Assembly (NCBI RefSeq): GCF_013369385.1
Contig: NZ_SZTO01000009.1
Location: 1 to 64,000 of the forward strand
Length of the DNA stretch: 64,000 nucleotides
Direction: 5' to 3'
Source: Vibrio sp. 05-20-BW147
Lineage (GTDB): Bacteria; Pseudomonadota; Gammaproteobacteria; Enterobacterales; Vibrionaceae
Under the pieces are notes generated by a model. It made no database searches. It saw nothing but the letters and a program-made list of their open reading frames with translations, and was not told the origin of the DNA. Of this stretch, positions 23,882 through 33,997 are shown piece after piece. Each line of letters begins with the position of its first letter. The first letter of the stretch is position 1. Both the position numbers and the translations under genes were made by a program.

Positions 23882-25138
23882 ATGGAAAAGCTGGCTTTTA
23901 AGCCCTGGGAAAGGGCGATCTCTGACATTCGCCTCGTTCCTAAAATGATTTTGCTGATGGTGTTTAGTACTGTTTTGATTGTTGGTAAACAACTTTGGGA
24001 CGCGAGCACCTTCTACCAAGCTTTGTTGGCAGCAACGCAAAACGAGCAACTCGCGCAACAGCATTACGATGAGTACTTGGTGCAAGTGGCATGGCAAACG
24101 GGTTTGCTGATCATTGTGTTTGTGGTGCTGCTCATGGCCGCCGCAAGCGTGATGCTACGTCAAACTCGCTATTTAAATGACGCGATCAAATTGATGGCGC
24201 AAAGAAATCTTTCGGTGCCTTTTGGTATGGCTTGTAAAGACGAATACGGTGATGTGGCGCGTGAGCTAGAAAAAACGCGCCAGCAGTTACACGATATGAT
24301 TCAGATGCAGATCAGCGCCTCTGATGAACTGTCGGGCCTAACCGAGGTGATGACGCTGAGCATGTCGGAAACCAAAGAGTCCGCGCAAGAAGAGTTCAAT
24401 GAGATTGATCAACTGGCGACGGCGATGAGCGAAATGACCTCGACGGTGCAAACTGTGGCCGATCATGCCAACAATGCGTCGAGTTTGACTGAGCAAGCTT
24501 CACAGCAAGCGAAAAAAGGTCAACAGCTCTTGCAAGGTACCGTATCAAAAATGAGTCAGCTTTCATCAGACATCTCCTCTTCCGCACAAGCGGTCAACCA
24601 AGTGGAAGAACGAGTTGGTGCGATTGGTAGTGTGGTTGGTACCATTCAAGGTATCTCAGAGCAAACCAACTTGCTGGCGCTCAACGCCGCGATTGAAGCC
24701 GCGCGTGCCGGTGAGGCGGGCCGTGGTTTTGCGGTGGTTGCGGATGAAGTGCGTAATTTGGCTCAGCGCACCCAGACGGCAACGGTAGAGATTCAAGACA
24801 TGATCTCTCAATTGCAAACCAGTGCCAGCAGTGCTGTTGACCTCATGGAAAAGAGTGTGGTGCAAGCGGCGGAAGGCGTTGAGCTAGTGTCCAACGCGGG
24901 TAACGAGTTAGATGGCATTGTCAGTCAGGTAACCAGCATCAATGAGATGAACTTCCAAATCGCCACCGCGGCTGGCCAGCAGAGCAGTGTTGCCGCGGAA
25001 ATGGATCAGAATCTCTCTAACGTACGCGAACTGGTTGAAGCTTCCGTGGTAGTGGTCAGTGAGCTGCTGGAAACCTCGGAAATGATGCAAAGCAATGCAG
25101 AAGCGTTGGATAAGAAAATCAAATCCTTCAAAGTCTAA
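23882..25138 (+). CDS. Methyl-accepting chemotaxis protein
   Basis: This 418-aa receptor has a first membrane helix (about 18-36), a very short periplasmic loop of about 40 residues, a second helix (about 62-83), a HAMP-like segment (about 85-135) and a signalling domain whose hairpin tip contains [18 protein letters not shown] (about 262-279) followed by [18 protein letters not shown]. With so small a periplasmic loop it probably senses membrane or intracellular conditions, or works with a partner. No C-terminal CheR-binding pentapeptide is present. It is a single-gene unit with a strong terminator. Confidence 0.93.
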   Translation: MEKLAFKPWERAISDIRLVPKMILLMVFSTVLIVGKQLWDASTFYQALLAATQNEQLAQQHYDEYLVQVAWQTGLLIIVFVVLLMAAASVMLRQTRYLNDAIKLMAQRNLSVPFGMACKDEYGDVARELEKTRQQLHDMIQMQISASDELSGLTEVMTLSMSETKESAQEEFNEIDQLATAMSEMTSTVQTVADHANNASSLTEQASQQAKKGQQLLQGTVSKMSQLSSDISSSAQAVNQVEERVGAIGSVVGTIQGISEQTNLLALNAAIEAARAGEAGRGFAVVADEVRNLAQRTQTATVEIQDMISQLQTSASSAVDLMEKSVVQAAEGVELVSNAGNELDGIVSQVTSINEMNFQIATAAGQQSSVAAEMDQNLSNVRELVEASVVVVSELLETSEMMQSNAEALDKKIKSFKV

Positions 25139-25155
25139 GGCTTTAGTCACAATGA

Positions 25156-25186
25156 AACGCCCACATTACTCATGTGGGCGTTTTTT
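25156..25186 (+). terminator. Terminator after the chemoreceptor gene
   Basis: An 11-bp stem, AACGCCCACAT paired with its exact complement across a 5-nt loop, is followed by TTTTTT. Confidence 0.92.
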
Positions 25187-25243
25187 ATTGCAGCAAGTCT
25201 GATATAAATAGGAACAACCGCTCAACAAGAACAAGGAAGAAAA

Positions 25244-28096
25244 ATGTCGCTGCCATCCCCTTTGATCCCCGTCGCTGAACTGGCAATGCAAAATGCCCAG
25301 CAGTCTGGTTATCTTGAACACTGGCCGCAAGCACGAGTCGAGCAATTTAAACGAATTGCAGGCCTCAGTAGGTTTATCGTTGAGGCGCTACAACGTGATG
25401 CGCAATTCGCGGAGCAACTGCCAGAGATGCTAGCGCATCCGAGTCGACAAGAGCACTACCGTACGCAGCTTGCGGAGCGACTTGCCCAATGCACGGATGA
25501 ACAAGCAGGGCATCGCATTTTACGTCAGTTCCGCAATCGAGAGATGGTTTACATCGCGTGGCAAGATTTCACTCAAGCGTGGAGCCTTGAAGAATCCTTA
25601 AGCCATCTTTCTGAGTTGGCAGAAGCGATGATCTTTGAAACCTATCAGTGGCAATATCAGTTGTGCTGCAAGGAATGGGGTACCCCGATGAATGCGCAAG
25701 GGGAAGCACAACCGATGTTAATCATTGGGATGGGGAAACTGGGAGGTGGCGAACTTAATTTCTCCTCCGACATCGATTTGATTTTTACCTACCCAGAGAA
25801 TGGTGAGACACAAGGTGCACGACGCAGCATCGCCAATGCACAATTTTTTACTCGTCTTGGACAGCGTATTATCAAAGCTCTTGATCAACAAACTTTCGAT
25901 GGTTTCTGTTATCGCGTCGATATGCGCTTACGCCCGTTTGGCGAAAGTGGACCATTAGTGATGAGTTATGCGGCGTTGGAAGATTACTACCAAGAGCAGG
26001 GGCGTGATTGGGAGCGCTACGCGATGATCAAAGCGCGGGTGATGGGGCGCGAAATGTACCCCGAATACCAAGAGCTGAGGCAGATGCTCAGACCGTTTGT
26101 TTTTCGCCGCTATATCGACTTCAGTGCCATTCAATCTCTGCGTCGGATGAAATCGATGATCAGCAGTGAAGTACGTCGTCGTGGTTTAAGCAACAACATC
26201 AAACTGGGGGCGGGGGGCATTCGTGAAATCGAATTCATCGCTCAAGTCTTTCAGTTGATTCGTGGAGGACGTGAACCTTCTTTGCGTAAACGGGGGTTAC
26301 TGGTCACACTCGAAGCCGTCAGACAATTGCAGCTTCTTGAATCCGAGCAAGTCACCCAACTCGTGGATGCATACAAATACTTAAGGAAACTTGAGAACCT
26401 GCTGCAAGCGATGGCAGACAAGCAAACCCAAACCCTACCCGATGCAGAGCTGGAACAGCTCGCTTTAGCGGTAGCGATGGGCTATTCGCAGTGGCAAACC
26501 TTGTTGGCGGATGTTCAGCGGCACATGAGCAATGTTCATGCGGTATTTGCCACCTTAATTGGTGATGAAGAAGACGAAGTGAGTCCAGTAGCGCGTCACT
26601 TCAATGAGCTTTGGGATATGTCACATAATCCAGAAGTGATTGAGCAGATTCTTCAGAACGATTTAGCATGCGAAAATGTCACGATCATGTCAGCACAGAT
26701 TATTCAGTTTAAAGCTGATTTGGCGAAGAAAACCTTAGGGCCTCGTGGGCGAGAAGTACTCAATCGACTGATGCCGAAGCTTTTCTCAGCTATCTTTGCT
26801 GATGTCGATGCGCAATTTGGCCTACCGCGAGTTTTGCATTTGCTGTACAGCATTGCCACTCGAACCACGTATCTAGAACTGCTTGATGAGCATCCTGCCG
26901 CATTAACCCAGCTTGTGCGTTTGTGTACGGCAAGCCCGATGATTTCTGAGCAGCTTGCGCGTTATCCTATTTTGTTGGATGAACTGATTGACCCACAGCA
27001 GTTGTACAACCCGATTGCACTTGATGCCTATCGCACCGAATTACGTGATTTTCTGGCGCGGATCCCTGAAGACGACGTTGAGCAGCAGATGGACGCGCTG
27101 CGTCAGTTCAAACAGATTTGTAGCTTACGCATTGCCGCGGCAGACATCGCGGGTGTCTTGCCCGTCATGAAAGTGAGTGATCACTTAACCTACTTGGCAG
27201 AAGCGATTGTTGAAGCCGTTGTGCATCAATCTTGGCAACAGGTGGCTGAAAAATATGGCGAACCAACGCACCTTAAAGATCGCGAGGGTAAAGGCTTTGC
27301 GGTGGTCGGCTATGGCAAAGTGGGCGGTTGGGAGCTGGGATACAATTCCGATTTGGATGTGGTGTTCCTGCATGATTGCCCTGCGAATGTCTATACCGAT
27401 GGTAAGAAAGAGATCGATGGGCGTCAGTTTTACCTGCGCTTGGCGCAGCGCATTATCCACCTGTTCTCAACGCGAACGGCGTCGGGCATTTTGTATGAAG
27501 TCGATACACGCTTACGCCCTTCTGGTGCTTCTGGGTTGTTGGTTTGCCCCGTTGATGCTTTTGAAGAATATCAGCATAACGATGCCTGGACGTGGGAGCA
27601 TCAAGCGTTAGTGCGGGCTCGCATGATTTATGGCGATGAGCGTCTTGCCAGCGAGTTTCACCGAGTGCGCCACCAAGTACTGGCCAAACCTCGCGAGCAA
27701 GCTAGATTGCAAAAAGAGGTGGTAGAGATGCGTGCCAAAATGCGTGAGCACCTTGGCGGGAAAAAATCTGATCGCTTTATGCTTAAGCAAGATAAAGGTG
27801 GCATTACGGATATTGAATTTTTGGCTCAGTACTTAGTGTTGAATTACAGTGCAGAAAAGCCCAAGCTGACTAAGTGGAGTGATAACGTCCGTATTTTCGA
27901 AACCTTGATCGCTCAAGGGGTAATGGAAGAAGCACAAGCCATGCTTCTGGTACAAGCCTACACTACCATGCGTGATGAAATACATCATCGTAATCTGCTC
28001 AATTTGGACGCGGATGTGGCGTTGGATAAGTTTATGCCATTGCGTCAAGCGGTCAGCAAAGCTTGGCAAGAGTGGCTTGAATCCTCAACTATTTAG
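25244..28096 (+). CDS. glnE: Bifunctional glutamine synthetase adenylyltransferase/deadenylase
   Basis: This 950-aa enzyme turns glutamine synthetase activity down or up by adding or removing AMP, under control of PII. It has two nucleotidyltransferase domains: [18 protein letters not shown] (about 165-182, the deadenylating half) and [20 protein letters not shown] (about 690-709, the adenylating half), each followed by a helical domain. Length matches E. coli GlnE. It lies 53 bp upstream of hldE, as in E. coli. Confidence 0.97.
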   Translation: MSLPSPLIPVAELAMQNAQQSGYLEHWPQARVEQFKRIAGLSRFIVEALQRDAQFAEQLPEMLAHPSRQEHYRTQLAERLAQCTDEQAGHRILRQFRNREMVYIAWQDFTQAWSLEESLSHLSELAEAMIFETYQWQYQLCCKEWGTPMNAQGEAQPMLIIGMGKLGGGELNFSSDIDLIFTYPENGETQGARRSIANAQFFTRLGQRIIKALDQQTFDGFCYRVDMRLRPFGESGPLVMSYAALEDYYQEQGRDWERYAMIKARVMGREMYPEYQELRQMLRPFVFRRYIDFSAIQSLRRMKSMISSEVRRRGLSNNIKLGAGGIREIEFIAQVFQLIRGGREPSLRKRGLLVTLEAVRQLQLLESEQVTQLVDAYKYLRKLENLLQAMADKQTQTLPDAELEQLALAVAMGYSQWQTLLADVQRHMSNVHAVFATLIGDEEDEVSPVARHFNELWDMSHNPEVIEQILQNDLACENVTIMSAQIIQFKADLAKKTLGPRGREVLNRLMPKLFSAIFADVDAQFGLPRVLHLLYSIATRTTYLELLDEHPAALTQLVRLCTASPMISEQLARYPILLDELIDPQQLYNPIALDAYRTELRDFLARIPEDDVEQQMDALRQFKQICSLRIAAADIAGVLPVMKVSDHLTYLAEAIVEAVVHQSWQQVAEKYGEPTHLKDREGKGFAVVGYGKVGGWELGYNSDLDVVFLHDCPANVYTDGKKEIDGRQFYLRLAQRIIHLFSTRTASGILYEVDTRLRPSGASGLLVCPVDAFEEYQHNDAWTWEHQALVRARMIYGDERLASEFHRVRHQVLAKPREQARLQKEVVEMRAKMREHLGGKKSDRFMLKQDKGGITDIEFLAQYLVLNYSAEKPKLTKWSDNVRIFETLIAQGVMEEAQAMLLVQAYTTMRDEIHHRNLLNLDADVALDKFMPLRQAVSKAWQEWLESSTI

Positions 28097-28149
28097 ACCC
28101 GATTAAGGCTGTGTTACACTCAGCGCAGAAAAAATATTGGAGACTTAGA

Positions 28150-29580
28150 ATGAAACCAATCCTACCTGATTACAGCAATGCAGGTGTTCTCATCATTGGC
28201 GATGTGATGCTCGATCGATACTGGTATGGGCCAACAAGCAGAATCTCACCAGAGGCACCGGTCGCGGTTGTAAAAGTCGAGAACAATGAAGAGCGTCCAG
28301 GTGGAGCGGCAAACGTAGCAATGAACATTGCGTCATTGGGTGGCCATGCACATATTGTGGGTTTGACAGGGGCTGACGAACAAGCGAAAGTGCTGGCGGA
28401 AACACTGAGTTCGTTGCAGGTGAGTTGTGATTTTGTGGCGCTCCCTGAATACCCAACCATCACTAAGCTGCGTGTGATGAGTCGCGGTCAACAATTGATT
28501 CGCTTAGACTTTGAAGACAAATTTGAAGGCACCGATCCTGAGTTAATTTTAACTCGTATGGAGCGCGCTTTACCCAATGTGCAAGCGGTGATTCTGTCGG
28601 ATTATGCTAAAGGTGCATTGGAGCATGTTGAGCTGCTTATCGAGAAAGCACGTTCGGCTAACGTTCCAGTCTTTATTGATCCTAAAGGCACCAATTTTGA
28701 ACCTTATCGTGGTGCCACCTTGCTCACACCAAACATGTCTGAGTTTGAGGCGGTAGTTGGTAAAGTGACATCCGACGATGATTTAGTCGAGAAGGCATTA
28801 GGCTTGATTGAAAAATACGAACTGGGCGCACTGCTGGTGACGCGCAGTGAGCATGGCATGACATTGGTTCGTCCAGGCCAGAAGCCATTCCACCTGCCAA
28901 CATTGGCGAAAGAGGTGTATGACGTCACAGGGGCTGGTGATACGGTAATTTCTGTCTTGGCGGCTTCGGTTGCAGCCGGTAAACCGCTTGATGAAGCATG
29001 TGCGTTGGCTAATGCGGCGGCGGGCGTCGTAGTCGGTAAGCTAGGTACTTCAACATTATCGACCATCGAGTTAGCAGAAGCCATTCATGGCAGCCGTGAT
29101 ACCGATTTTGGTGTGACGACAGAATCGGCACTGATTGATGCGGTGAAAGCAGCGCAAGCCAAAGGCGAGAAAGTGGTCATGACCAATGGTTGCTTCGACA
29201 TCCTTCATGCTGGCCATGTTTCTTACTTAAATAACGCAGCGAAGTTGGGTGACCGCCTGATTGTCGCCGTGAACACCGATGAGTCGGTGAAGCGCCTTAA
29301 AGGTCCTGGCCGCCCTGTGAATCCAACCGATCGTCGTATGGCCGTGCTCGCGGGCTTAGGCGCTGTGGATTGGGTGGTGCCGTTTAGTGAAGACACGCCA
29401 CAACGTCTAATTTCAGAAGTGCTTCCGGATCTGTTGGTTAAAGGCGGCGATTACAAGCCAGAAGATATCGCTGGTGGCAAAGAAGTGATTGCCGCGGGTG
29501 GTGAAGTCAAAGTACTGAACTTTGAAGATGGCTGTTCCACGACAGAGATCATTGATGCAATTAAAGGTGGACGCGGTTAA
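28150..29580 (+). CDS. hldE: Bifunctional heptose-7-phosphate kinase / heptose-1-phosphate adenylyltransferase
   Basis: This 476-aa protein makes ADP-heptose for the lipopolysaccharide inner core. ATG 28150 is used because GGAG lies 7 bp before it and [20 protein letters not shown] matches the family; an in-frame ATG at 28111 adds 13 unrelated residues. The N-terminal PfkB-type kinase ([11 protein letters not shown], and [13 protein letters not shown] near 260) and the C-terminal nucleotidyltransferase ([16 protein letters not shown], about 347-362) are both complete. It follows glnE. Confidence 0.97.
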   Translation: MKPILPDYSNAGVLIIGDVMLDRYWYGPTSRISPEAPVAVVKVENNEERPGGAANVAMNIASLGGHAHIVGLTGADEQAKVLAETLSSLQVSCDFVALPEYPTITKLRVMSRGQQLIRLDFEDKFEGTDPELILTRMERALPNVQAVILSDYAKGALEHVELLIEKARSANVPVFIDPKGTNFEPYRGATLLTPNMSEFEAVVGKVTSDDDLVEKALGLIEKYELGALLVTRSEHGMTLVRPGQKPFHLPTLAKEVYDVTGAGDTVISVLAASVAAGKPLDEACALANAAAGVVVGKLGTSTLSTIELAEAIHGSRDTDFGVTTESALIDAVKAAQAKGEKVVMTNGCFDILHAGHVSYLNNAAKLGDRLIVAVNTDESVKRLKGPGRPVNPTDRRMAVLAGLGAVDWVVPFSEDTPQRLISEVLPDLLVKGGDYKPEDIAGGKEVIAAGGEVKVLNFEDGCSTTEIIDAIKGGRG

Positions 29581-29625
29581 TCACATCGCTTTTCAATGAG
29601 CGGTTCACATCATCAAATGAGACAA

Positions 29626-29653
29626 AAAAGGGTGACATTGCTGTCACCCTTTT
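29626..29653. terminator. Terminator between hldE and tolC
   Basis: A perfect 12-bp stem (29626-29637 with 29642-29653), A-rich on one side and T-rich on the other, serves both convergent genes. Confidence 0.9.
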
Positions 29654-29691
29654 CTTTATGCGTGTGTCTCTTTATGCGTTTGTGGCTTCGA

Positions 29692-31014
29692 TTACTTTTT
29701 CGCAATCAAACCGGCATCAACATCGAGTACATCTTGCTCGCTCAGTGTACCCACCGCCTGACGAAGTTGCAGTACACTCAAGATGTAGTTGTAGCGTGCA
29801 TTCGATAGGTTTTTGTTGGCATCGTAAAGACGACGAGTGGCATCAAGGACATCCACGATAGTACGAGTGCCGACATCAAAGCCCGCTTCGGTTGCTTCTA
29901 ATGCTGAACGCGCAGAAACGACAGATTGCTCATACGCACGCAGTGCACCAATCGATGCATTGATGTTGTTGTTTTGCGCGCGAACTTCTTTCACGACACT
30001 ACGGTAAGTGGCTTCAAGATCTTGACTGGCCGCGACGTAGTTAAACTCTGCTTGTTTGGTTTGTGAGCTAGTATTACCACCGGTGTAGAGTGGTACGACT
30101 AAGTTTACACCAACATTGAAGTTGTTAGTCGTTCCGTCATTTGTGCTGCTGCTCACGTCTGCGTAGTTGTAGCCACCGTCCAAGGTTAATGACGGTAGGT
30201 GGCCAGAGCTAGCCAAGGAAATCGTGTCTTTGGCAATGTCTTTGTTAATACGTGCCGATAGAAGGCTCAAGTTTTTCTCTTGCGCTTCTTCAATCAGTGC
30301 TTCAGCGGACGCGTTTGAACGGCTTGCTGAGAAACGTTTGGTGTCTAATACGTTCAGGTTTTTATGCTCTTGACCTGTGATTTCACGCAGAGTCTCGTAA
30401 CTGTTGGTTAGGCTGTTTTCGGCCAGAACTTCGTCTGCCAATACGCCATCGTATTGCGCTTGGGCGTCATGCACGTCAGTAATGGCCGACAGGCCCACTT
30501 CAAAGCGTTGTTTGGTTTGTTCTAGCTGACGAGCAACCGCCGCTTTTTCTGCACGGACAAATTCCAAGTTGTCTTGTGCTTTTAGCACTTCAAAGTACGC
30601 TTGCGCGGTTCTTAAGATCAACCCCTGTTGCGTCGCTGCGTATGAAGCATCCGCTTGACGAGCCGTTTTCTCCGCGTTGTCTAGCGTGATCCAAGACGAA
30701 CGTTGGTACAGTTCCTGAGAAAAGTTAATCCCCGCAGTTAACGCATTTTGGTCGTTATCGATCGTTGCTCCAGCATCAAGATCCGTATCACCGCGTCTTA
30801 AGTTGTACCCAGCGGTTAAGTTGATTTGCGGTAGCAAAGTACTACGGCTAGAAGTGACCGCTTCAAATGCGGCGTCACGTTTAGCTTGGACGCTCAATAA
30901 CTGTGGATCGTTTTGCTTTGCCAGATCGTAGATCTCTGCCAAGGAATCAGCCCACACAGATGAACTCAGGCTACCTAGCGCTGCACCAATAAGTAGTGGA
31001 AGCAGTTTTTTCAT
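29692..31014 (-). CDS. tolC: Outer-membrane efflux channel TolC
   Basis: This 440-aa outer-membrane protein forms the exit duct for multidrug efflux pumps and type I secretion. It has a signal peptide (1-22, cut after VWA), two repeated helical hairpin halves of the OEP fold and the start DSLAEIYDLAKQNDPQLLS typical of mature TolC. It is shorter than E. coli TolC because the disordered C-terminal extension is missing, usual in vibrios. It is divergent from nudF across 227 bp. Confidence 0.95.
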   Translation of the reverse strand: MKKLLPLLIGAALGSLSSSVWADSLAEIYDLAKQNDPQLLSVQAKRDAAFEAVTSSRSTLLPQINLTAGYNLRRGDTDLDAGATIDNDQNALTAGINFSQELYQRSSWITLDNAEKTARQADASYAATQQGLILRTAQAYFEVLKAQDNLEFVRAEKAAVARQLEQTKQRFEVGLSAITDVHDAQAQYDGVLADEVLAENSLTNSYETLREITGQEHKNLNVLDTKRFSASRSNASAEALIEEAQEKNLSLLSARINKDIAKDTISLASSGHLPSLTLDGGYNYADVSSSTNDGTTNNFNVGVNLVVPLYTGGNTSSQTKQAEFNYVAASQDLEATYRSVVKEVRAQNNNINASIGALRAYEQSVVSARSALEATEAGFDVGTRTIVDVLDATRRLYDANKNLSNARYNYILSVLQLRQAVGTLSEQDVLDVDAGLIAKK

Positions 31015-31241
31015 TTTCCATTCTCGCCATGTATAGTTTGATTAATTCTCAAGAGTTTAACTCAAGTTGCTGGATATTTGCCCTAAATTCTGCACTTTTT
31101 ATTTTTAGCTGTCCAGTTGTGCAATAAATAAAAAATTAAAGCCAAAAAATATTAGAACAATTATATAAAAAGTTGAGCAATGTCCTTTGAGTCATGTTTA
31201 AACAGTGAGTAAACTACAAGATTCACTCAGTGAGGTGCGAA

Positions 31242-31877
31242 ATGCAACAGGATGACAAACAACACGCTGTTTTTACTCCAGAAGATGTAGAGGTTCTCTC
31301 AAAAGAGCCACTCTTTCAGGGATTCTTCAAGATGATCAAGTACCGCTTCCGTCATAAGTTATTTGCCGGTGGGTGGAGCAATGTGATCGAACGTGAAATG
31401 TTTGAACGTGGTCATGCTGCTGCAATGCTTCCTTATGATCCTATTCGTGATCTAGTGGTGATGATTGAGCAGATTCGAGTTGGGGCACTGGAGCACAAGC
31501 AACCGTGGCAGCTTGAAATTGTCGCAGGCATGATCGACCGTGATGAATCGGCTGAAGCGGTTGTGCGTCGAGAATCAATCGAAGAAGCTGGGTTAGACGT
31601 TGGCCAGATTGAATCGGTAGTCTCATATTACCCATCGGCTGGTGGTTGCTCTGAAAAGTTGGATGTCTTCGTGGGTGAAGTGGATGCCTCTAAAGCGCAT
31701 GGCATTCATGGTTTAGACTATGAAGATGAAGATATCCGTGTGCATGTGATGACACGTGAGCAAGCCTACGATTTGGTCAAACAAGGCAAAATCGAGAATG
31801 GTGCCTCAATTATCGCCTTACAATGGTTAGAGTTAAATCACTTGCAGTTAAAGTCACAGTGGTTGGAGATTGAGTGA
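31242..31877 (+). CDS. nudF: ADP-ribose pyrophosphatase
   Basis: This 211-aa Nudix hydrolase cleaves ADP-ribose and related sugar nucleotides. The Nudix box is intact within GMIDRDESAEAVVRRESIEE and the following AG (about residues 95-117). ATG 31242 is preferred to a GTG at 31230 because GAGG lies 6 bp before it. It opens the nudF-yqiB-cpdA-yqiA series conserved with E. coli, and overlaps yqiB by one base (TGATG). Confidence 0.95.
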   Translation: MQQDDKQHAVFTPEDVEVLSKEPLFQGFFKMIKYRFRHKLFAGGWSNVIEREMFERGHAAAMLPYDPIRDLVVMIEQIRVGALEHKQPWQLEIVAGMIDRDESAEAVVRRESIEEAGLDVGQIESVVSYYPSAGGCSEKLDVFVGEVDASKAHGIHGLDYEDEDIRVHVMTREQAYDLVKQGKIENGASIIALQWLELNHLQLKSQWLEIE

Positions 31878-32326
31878 TGGGTTTAGCAGCAGCAAAACAA
31901 CCTTATTATGTTGATTTGGCAGGGTTAATGAGAACCTATGAAACCAATTATGCCAAATTAAACGCTTTGCTGCCGTTCAACGCCGAAGTGGGTGATGTTC
32001 GCTGTTATCAAGTTGTAAACATGATCTACCAAATGACAGTGAAAGAGGTCACAAAATACACCACCATAGTGGAGATATGTCAGAGTGATGACATACCGTT
32101 ATTTCCTTTACCTACGATGTCTGTCAGGCTTTATCACGATGCCAGAGTCGCGGAAGTGCTCTCGAGTGGTGAGCATGTTCGATTCAAAGCGAAATACGAC
32201 TACCCAAATGAAAAGTTGATGCAGAAAGATGAAAAGCATCAATTGAATGCGTTTCTTGGCGAGTGGCTGACCTTTTGTTTAAAAAGCGGTATTAGCCGAA
32301 CCCCAATAACATTTAAAGAAGAATAA
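31877..32326 (+). CDS. yqiB: DUF1249 protein YqiB
   Basis: This 149-aa protein (MGLAAAKQPYYVDLAGLMRT) matches the DUF1249 family along its length; no function is known. ATG 31877 shares its A with the nudF stop codon TGA, so translation is coupled. It is located between nudF and cpdA in many enteric and marine gammaproteobacteria. Confidence 0.9.
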   Translation: MGLAAAKQPYYVDLAGLMRTYETNYAKLNALLPFNAEVGDVRCYQVVNMIYQMTVKEVTKYTTIVEICQSDDIPLFPLPTMSVRLYHDARVAEVLSSGEHVRFKAKYDYPNEKLMQKDEKHQLNAFLGEWLTFCLKSGISRTPITFKEE

Positions 32327-32344
32327 CAGAGTCAGGTTTTCATT

Positions 32345-33169
32345 TTGCAACATACATCCAGTGATACGCTCAGCGAGAACAGTATTAAGCTGTTACAGAT
32401 TACGGATACTCATCTCTTTGCATCAGATGAGGGCAGTTTGCTGAGTGTTAAAACACTCCAAAGTTTTCAGGCCGTTGTCGAGCAAGTGATGGCGCGCCAT
32501 GTTGAGTTTGACTATCTATTAGCAACCGGTGACATTTCTCAAGACCATAGTGCGGCCTCCTACCAGCGTTTTGCTGACGGAATTGCGCCACTAGAGAAAG
32601 CCTGTTTTTGGTTGCCAGGTAACCACGACTATAAACCCAATATGTCGAGTGTTTTACCTTCCCCCCAAATTACTACGCCGGAGCAGGTGGCGCTTAATCC
32701 TCATTGGCAACTGATTTTGCTGGATTCCCAAGTCGTCGGTGTGCCACATGGTCGCCTCAGTGATCAACAGTTGTCGATGCTGGAGCATTATTTACAGGCG
32801 TCGCCAGAGAAAAACACCTTAATTTTACTTCACCACCATCCACTGCTGGTCGGCAGTGCTTGGTTAGATCAGCATACCTTGAAAGATGCAGAGGCGTTTT
32901 GGCAAATTGTTGAACGTTTTCCGATGGTGAAAGGTATTGTGTGTGGTCATGTTCATCAGGATATGAATGTGATGCATAAAGGCATCCGTGTGATGGCAAC
33001 CCCATCGACATGTGTTCAGTTCAAACCGCAATCTGACGATTTTGCGCTCGACACGGTTTCGCCCGGTTGGCGCGAATTAACACTGCATGCCAATGGTGAG
33101 ATCACCACTCAAGTGCAACGCCTAGCTTCAGGCAGTTTTTTACCTGATTTTACCTCAAGTGGTTACTGA
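32345..33169 (+). CDS. cpdA: 3',5'-cyclic AMP phosphodiesterase CpdA
   Basis: This 274-aa class III phosphodiesterase degrades cAMP. All metallophosphatase motifs are present: DTHLF (about 21-25), GDISQDHS (about 62-69), GNHDY (about 92-96), HHHPLLVG (about 161-168) and GHVHQD (about 200-205). The start appears to be TTG at 32345, with CAGG 8 bp upstream; no ATG or GTG lies before the first motif, so this rare start is likely real. It lies in the nudF-yqiB-cpdA-yqiA operon. Confidence 0.94.
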   Translation: MQHTSSDTLSENSIKLLQITDTHLFASDEGSLLSVKTLQSFQAVVEQVMARHVEFDYLLATGDISQDHSAASYQRFADGIAPLEKACFWLPGNHDYKPNMSSVLPSPQITTPEQVALNPHWQLILLDSQVVGVPHGRLSDQQLSMLEHYLQASPEKNTLILLHHHPLLVGSAWLDQHTLKDAEAFWQIVERFPMVKGIVCGHVHQDMNVMHKGIRVMATPSTCVQFKPQSDDFALDTVSPGWRELTLHANGEITTQVQRLASGSFLPDFTSSGY

Positions 33170-33170
33170 T

Positions 33171-33761
33171 ATGAGCCATCCTAAGCCTTCACTGCTGCTG
33201 TACATTCATGGTTTTAACAGCTCGCCATTGTCAATGAAAGCCAATCTGATGCGTGAATATTGCGAGCAACACCGACCCGACATCAAGGTTGTGGTGCCAC
33301 AGTTACCGAGTTTTCCGCAAGCGGCTGCAGAGTGTTTGCTAGAGATCGTTCAACAACATAAAACCACTCATCGTATTGGTTTGGTGGGGAGCTCGCTCGG
33401 TGGTTATTTGTCAACTTGGCTCAATGCCGAGTTTGGCTTTCGCGCCGTGGTTGTCAATCCGGCGGTGAAGCCATATGAGCTGCTGGCTGACTATCTAGGG
33501 CCACAAACTAACCCATATACGCATGAAAGCTATACACTCGAAGCGCGTCATATTGACGAATTGAAAGCGCTTGAGGTAAAAGAGGTCGCGAATCCAGAAT
33601 CTTTCTGGCTATTGCAGCAAACCGAAGATGAAGTGCTGGACTTCCGTCAGGCAGTGGAAAAGTACGCAGGTTCTGCACAAACGGTAGAAGAGGGAGGCGA
33701 TCATAGTTTTGTTGGCTTTGAACGCTATCCAGAGCGAATCATTCACTTTCTTGGTTTATAA
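33171..33761 (+). CDS. yqiA: Esterase YqiA
   Basis: This 196-aa alpha/beta hydrolase has the nucleophile elbow GSSLGGYLST (about 73-82), an IHGFNSSP oxyanion segment and a C-terminal GGDHSF histidine motif. E. coli YqiA is an esterase of unclear natural substrate. ATG 33171 starts one base after the cpdA stop; an upstream GTG at 33159 is less likely. It is the last gene of its operon in front of a structured spacer and parE. Confidence 0.92.
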   Translation: MSHPKPSLLLYIHGFNSSPLSMKANLMREYCEQHRPDIKVVVPQLPSFPQAAAECLLEIVQQHKTTHRIGLVGSSLGGYLSTWLNAEFGFRAVVVNPAVKPYELLADYLGPQTNPYTHESYTLEARHIDELKALEVKEVANPESFWLLQQTEDEVLDFRQAVEKYAGSAQTVEEGGDHSFVGFERYPERIIHFLGL

Positions 33762-33825
33762 CGCTACCACTCAGAGACAGGATTAGGAGGGGCTCATAAT
33801 TTTACCTCTGATATCCAACCGTTTC

Positions 33826-33854
33826 TTGACATAGTCGCACTGCTTTCCGACTAT
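33826..33854 (+). promoter_or_regulatory. Candidate promoter in the yqiA-parE spacer
   Basis: A perfect TTGACA with a 17-bp spacer and GACTAT (a weak -10) could start a short RNA ending at the hairpin near 33921. The -10 box is poor, so this is tentative. Confidence 0.3.
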
Positions 33855-33860
33855 GTTTCT
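33829..33860 (+). terminator. Hairpin after yqiA, probable terminator
   Basis: ACATAGTCG (33829-33837) pairs exactly with 33848-33856 around a 10-nt loop and is followed by TTCT. Confidence 0.55.
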
Positions 33861-33868
33861 CCGAATAC

Positions 33869-33921
33869 AGCTACCGTGAAACGCACAGAGTCACGCTCTG
33901 TGAGTAACAGGGTAGCTTTTT
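33869..33921 (+). terminator. Nested stem-loop ending in T5, terminator or end of a small RNA
   Basis: AGCTACC (33869-33875) pairs with 33911-33917 and encloses CACAGAG/CTCTGTG (33884-33890 with 33896-33902), followed by TTTTT. It is a second terminator-like element with no gene between it and the first, which hints at an independent short transcript. Confidence 0.6.
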
Positions 33922-33997
33922 CGTTGTCGCCAGTTGGTGCAAAAGTGCGACCAACTAGGCTCAGACAACAGGTAAACATTGAGAACGATTCCGTATT

